From Candidatus Woesearchaeota archaeon (GTDB taxonomy: Archaea; Nanobdellota; Nanobdellia; SCGC-AAA011-G17; GW2011-AR17), in the NCBI GenBank assembly GCA_018302165.1, contig JAGWAA010000009.1, forward strand, positions 1-25,599: 25,599 nucleotides of DNA, in the 5' to 3' direction. Under the pieces are notes generated by a model. It searched no databases, was not told where the DNA came from, and was given only the letters and a program-made list of their open reading frames with translations. The position numbers were made by a program, and so were the translations under genes. Position 1 is the stretch's first letter. Each line of letters starts with the position of its first letter. Positions 23,204 to 25,599 of the stretch are shown here, one piece after another.

Positions 23204-23650
23204 TCGTTTATCTTTTTTTTCTCTTTTTAAGAAAATACCTCTGTCCAATTTTGGTTTAATAACCTGTTCTGTTTTTGTGAAATCACCAATTATTTTTCCA
23301 TAACCTAAATTCTCATCATATTCATTTTGGATTAATTTAAGAAAACCAATAGTTTTTTCGCCCTCAACACGAAGAATATGTCTGGAACGTAAGGATTTAC
23401 CATATAAAAAATCCATTTCACCAATATCCTTAACAAAAACTTTTTCATTTGAATATTTAGATAACCAGTCTAATAAACCAAATGCAGGAACAAATTGGTC
23501 ATTAATATCTTCTCCAAGATAAAGGCCAAAGAATTGTTCTTTTTGTTCTAAACGGCATTTATCTAACTCTGGGCTTGCTAGAAAATATTTATTGTTTAAT
23601 TTATAAAATTTAATTTCTTTATTTGTAAATTTAGAAACAAAATCTAACAT
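23180..23650 (-). CDS. PUA-like RNA-binding protein, detached tail of an NSUN methyltransferase
   Basis: 156 residues from ATG 23650, which overlaps the methyltransferase stop by 7 nt; the frame extends further upstream but only over the methyltransferase gene. The pattern resembles the C-terminal domain of NOL1/NOP2/Sun enzymes and Nip7-like PUA proteins: a strand FYKLNNKYFLAS, GLYLGEDINDQFVPAFGLLDWL, then a PUA core with LRSRHILRVEGEKT, ENLGYGKIIGDF and a terminal DRGIFLKRE. Its basic end (KREKKDKRLSSESKR) fits RNA binding. The overlap with the methyltransferase suggests the two halves work as one enzyme. The family call is by pattern only. Confidence 0.7.
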   Translation of the reverse strand: MLDFVSKFTNKEIKFYKLNNKYFLASPELDKCRLEQKEQFFGLYLGEDINDQFVPAFGLLDWLSKYSNEKVFVKDIGEMDFLYGKSLRSRHILRVEGEKTIGFLKLIQNEYDENLGYGKIIGDFTKTEQVIKPKLDRGIFLKREKKDKRLSSESKR

Positions 23651-24489
23651 TTTCTTAACCTCGCTATAAAGAAACCAATTGTATTTGTTTTGTAAGGCCA
23701 AAGTCTTTTACAATATTTTAGGGTTGGATCTAATTTCTTACCAAAAATTTTTGTTAAACCATCATCACCAGTACAATCAATTTTTTCTAATTTTACGGGG
23801 AAATTATCTAAAGCAAATTGGATTACAAATTCATCTTCTTCAGGTTCTAAAGAACAAGTTGAGTAAACCAAAACACCATTTTTATTCAATAATGAAATTG
23901 CTTTGGAGATTAATTCCATTTGTAAATAACTGCGCTCTTGGATTCTTTTTAAATTATTTTTTTTCAACCAATCATCTTCTAGAATATAATTTCCTGAACA
24001 AGGTGCATCTAGTAAGATATAATCAAAAGTTTTGTTTATTTCTCTAGAATCTAATAAATATGCTATGCAATTATCAATACCTAAACGTTCTAAATTGTTT
24101 TCTATTGCTTTGAAACGATCTTTGTTGCTATCTACTGCTATCACAGGAACTTTTTCACACAATTGGGTTGTTTTTGAACCTGGTGCTGCACACATATCTA
24201 AGGTTAATGATTTGGGATTAAGAACTTCAGCAGGAATTTGAGAAGCAGCATCTTGGATGTAAAATAAGCCCATTAAATATTCTGGAGAGCTTACAAGATT
24301 AAATTTTGATTTGACATAAAAAGCATTTTTTAAGAATGGAACTTTATCTAATTCTACATGTTTCTTTTCCAAACGTTCTTTTAATTTTTCAACAGATATT
24401 TTTTTAGTGTTTACTCTAATACATCGTCTTGGTTTGATGAATTTTACTTCACCACCCATTTCTTTATATCTGTCTGTTAAATAACTCAT
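23644..24489 (-). CDS. RNA (cytosine-5) methyltransferase, NOL1/NOP2/Sun family
   Basis: 281 residues. It methylates C5 of cytosine in tRNA or rRNA using S-adenosylmethionine. The N-terminal RNA-binding piece includes RRCIRVNTKK (about 21-30). SAM motif I is DMCAAPGSKTTQL (98-110), motif IV DAPCSG (Cys164, resolving) and motif VI STCSLEPEED (Cys212, nucleophile). The domain is complete, but the PUA-type C-terminal domain usual in archaeal and some bacterial members is encoded by the next gene. It starts in an ATGA overlap with the NFACT-N gene. Whether the target is tRNA or rRNA cannot be told. Confidence 0.93.
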   Translation of the reverse strand: MSYLTDRYKEMGGEVKFIKPRRCIRVNTKKISVEKLKERLEKKHVELDKVPFLKNAFYVKSKFNLVSSPEYLMGLFYIQDAASQIPAEVLNPKSLTLDMCAAPGSKTTQLCEKVPVIAVDSNKDRFKAIENNLERLGIDNCIAYLLDSREINKTFDYILLDAPCSGNYILEDDWLKKNNLKRIQERSYLQMELISKAISLLNKNGVLVYSTCSLEPEEDEFVIQFALDNFPVKLEKIDCTGDDGLTKIFGKKLDPTLKYCKRLWPYKTNTIGFFIARLRKC

Positions 24490-25529
24490 TTGATTTCCAT
24501 AATTAAAGTCTTATTTTCTATTTTAATAGTTTTAGGTATACTCTTTCGATCTTTTTTGAAAGTATCAAAGAGTTCTTTTAGTTCCATATAATTATTATAA
24601 ATATATTCACCTTTGTAACGATTTTCAGATATTGAAAGTTCTATTTCTTGATATTGGGATTCTTGATCTTTTAATATTTCTTGATATTTTTTTAGTTTTG
24701 GATCTTCTTTTGCTTCTTCTACCTGTTCAGTAAGAAATTGTGAGTAATACAAATCTAAAGCTTCATTATAACTAGACAAATTCTTACCTTCATCAATTGA
24801 ATGAATTTTAATAGGAACAGGATTATTAGGTAAAAGACTTGGATTTGATTTTTCTGTGTATAATTTTTGAAGTTCATCATATAAAGTTTTTATTTCTTTA
24901 TCAGAAGTGCTTTTTTTATCCTTAGCAATATTTGAACGGAAACAAAGTTCTTCAGCATACATTCCACCAAGATTTAATGTCATTGCTAAAGTTTTTACAA
25001 TTGATTCTTTGTTACTAGATTTGATTAATTCTTTAAATTCTTCAAGATTAGAAAAGGATTTTTTTGCTGGAGGGTATTCATATTTAACTTTGGTTTTAAT
25101 GGAACGATCTTTCCAAGATTGAAAATGTAATGCGGAGAGAATATTATACTCATTATCACAAATAATTATATTTCCCTTAGAGAAAAATTCGGTAATAATA
25201 ATAAATTTTGAATCTTTGAATTCGAAATTAAGTTCTACAATTCTTTCATTATTCTTCTGTTCAATAGATTTTAATCTAGTATTAAGTAAACGTTTTCTTA
25301 AGTATTTACAAAAGTTCAATTGTTCTTGTGGTGAAGGAGATTTCTTTGATGCGATATATAAGCATGTTCCTGGGACAATACGAAGAAGTTTTCTACCAAC
25401 ATTTGTTTTATGTAAAGCGATAATTAATTCTTCATTATTTGGTTGATAGATTTGGTCTACTTTTGAATCTAATAAAGATTGGAGTTCTTCAACAATATAC
25501 TTGATTTCCAATGAAGAAAGGATTTTCAT
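24486..25529 (-). CDS. NFACT-N domain protein (Rqc2 N-terminal half)
   Basis: 347 residues. The start MKILSSLEIKYIVEELQ and the following GRKLLRIVPGTCLYIA are the typical NFACT-N opening; FSKGNIIICDNEYNIL (about 119-134) continues that domain. A helix-hairpin-helix segment (near 180-205, LNLGGMYAEELCFRSN) and a Lys/Glu-rich coiled coil (about 268-325) follow. The chain ends at KIENKTLIMEIK, exactly where full-length archaeal NFACT proteins continue into the second coiled-coil arm and NFACT-R. That remainder is at 18600-19303. It heads an operon with the NSUN and PUA-like genes. Box TTTAAAAG (+ strand 25552-25559) lies 27 nt before ATG. Confidence 0.85.
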   Translation of the reverse strand: MKILSSLEIKYIVEELQSLLDSKVDQIYQPNNEELIIALHKTNVGRKLLRIVPGTCLYIASKKSPSPQEQLNFCKYLRKRLLNTRLKSIEQKNNERIVELNFEFKDSKFIIITEFFSKGNIIICDNEYNILSALHFQSWKDRSIKTKVKYEYPPAKKSFSNLEEFKELIKSSNKESIVKTLAMTLNLGGMYAEELCFRSNIAKDKKSTSDKEIKTLYDELQKLYTEKSNPSLLPNNPVPIKIHSIDEGKNLSSYNEALDLYYSQFLTEQVEEAKEDPKLKKYQEILKDQESQYQEIELSISENRYKGEYIYNNYMELKELFDTFKKDRKSIPKTIKIENKTLIMEIK

Positions 25530-25551
25530 AGGATTAAAATAAAAAAAGAAG

Positions 25552-25559
25552 TTTAAAAG
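25552..25559 (-). promoter_or_regulatory. TATA box for NFACT-N-NSUN-PUA operon
   Basis: CTTTTAAA on the minus strand, centred 26-27 nt before ATG 25529. The remaining bases to 25599 show nothing else recognisable. Confidence 0.4.
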
Positions 25560-25599
25560 CTTATTTCTCTATGTTTACAATCAAACTTGTTGTTTGGGT

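Noticed and set aside
1..25599. CRISPR array, insertion sequence, integrase or toxin-antitoxin module
   Set aside because: No spaced repeats, transposase or integrase frames were found. The HEPN-like gene at 17566 has no adjacent nucleotidyltransferase partner, so I do not call it a toxin-antitoxin pair.

Overview
The window looks like a piece of a small, AT-rich archaeal genome, most likely a DPANN lineage of the Pacearchaeota/Woesearchaeota type. That placement is an inference from gene content and style, not from a tree. Archaeal marks seen directly are RNA polymerase genes divided into A'/A'' and B'/B'', RpoH, eL30 and eL33 ribosomal proteins, an archaeal NusA-like KH protein, Taw1 (wyosine synthesis), archaeal-type RNase J, tRNA introns with bulge-helix-bulge motifs, and TATA boxes about 27 nt before most start codons (leaderless mRNAs).

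Layout. 1-2040: the tail of an unrecognised gene and an MFS transporter, both on +. 2041-3889 (-): ftsZ, a 32-codon ORF with its own TATA box, and a nucleoside deoxyribosyltransferase-like gene. 3922-6523 (-): an operon of a 613-residue nucleotidyltransferase protein with apparent internal duplication, then eL33 and uL16. 6600-15379 (-): the classic euryarchaeal-style cluster rpoH-rpoB2-rpoB1-rpoA1-rpoA2-eL30-nusA followed by uS12-uS7 from a separate promoter. 15426-15716 (-): a TATA-driven hairpin leader, tRNA-Asp(GTC) and a tRNA-Lys(TTT) that appears to carry two tiny introns. These lie directly upstream of rpoH, which has no visible promoter of its own. 15795-17489 (-): RNase J and a DUF192 protein. 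17566-18655 (+): a HEPN-like protein and a YdjM-type membrane hydrolase. 18600-19303 (-): NFACT-R, broken by a frameshift. 19424-20939 (+): taw1 and a HAD phosphatase. 20931-21724 (-): ferredoxin and superoxide dismutase. 21847-23203: an orphan small gene (+), family-4 uracil-DNA glycosylase (-) and a dCMP-deaminase-like gene (+). 23180-25529 (-): NFACT-N, an NSUN RNA m5C methyltransferase and its separate PUA-like partner.

How the genes work together. Most of the window serves transcription, translation and RNA modification or decay: RNA polymerase, NusA, five ribosomal proteins, two tRNAs, Taw1, NSUN, RNase J and the ribosome-rescue factor NFACT/Rqc2, here divided into two genes about 5 kb apart. 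The rest covers division (FtsZ), nucleotide salvage and uracil repair, and oxidative stress.

Points of most interest: (1) tRNA-Lys with a 12-nt and a 15-nt intron, each with a bulge-helix-bulge that can be drawn by hand; (2) a protein with an apparent NT-NT-HEPN-HEPN layout in a ribosomal operon; (3) rpoB2 and NFACT-R both interrupted by a frameshift exactly where a conserved segment is missing, which is either an assembly fault or something unusual; (4) NFACT divided in its coiled coil; (5) a small ORF beside ftsZ with a well-placed TATA box.
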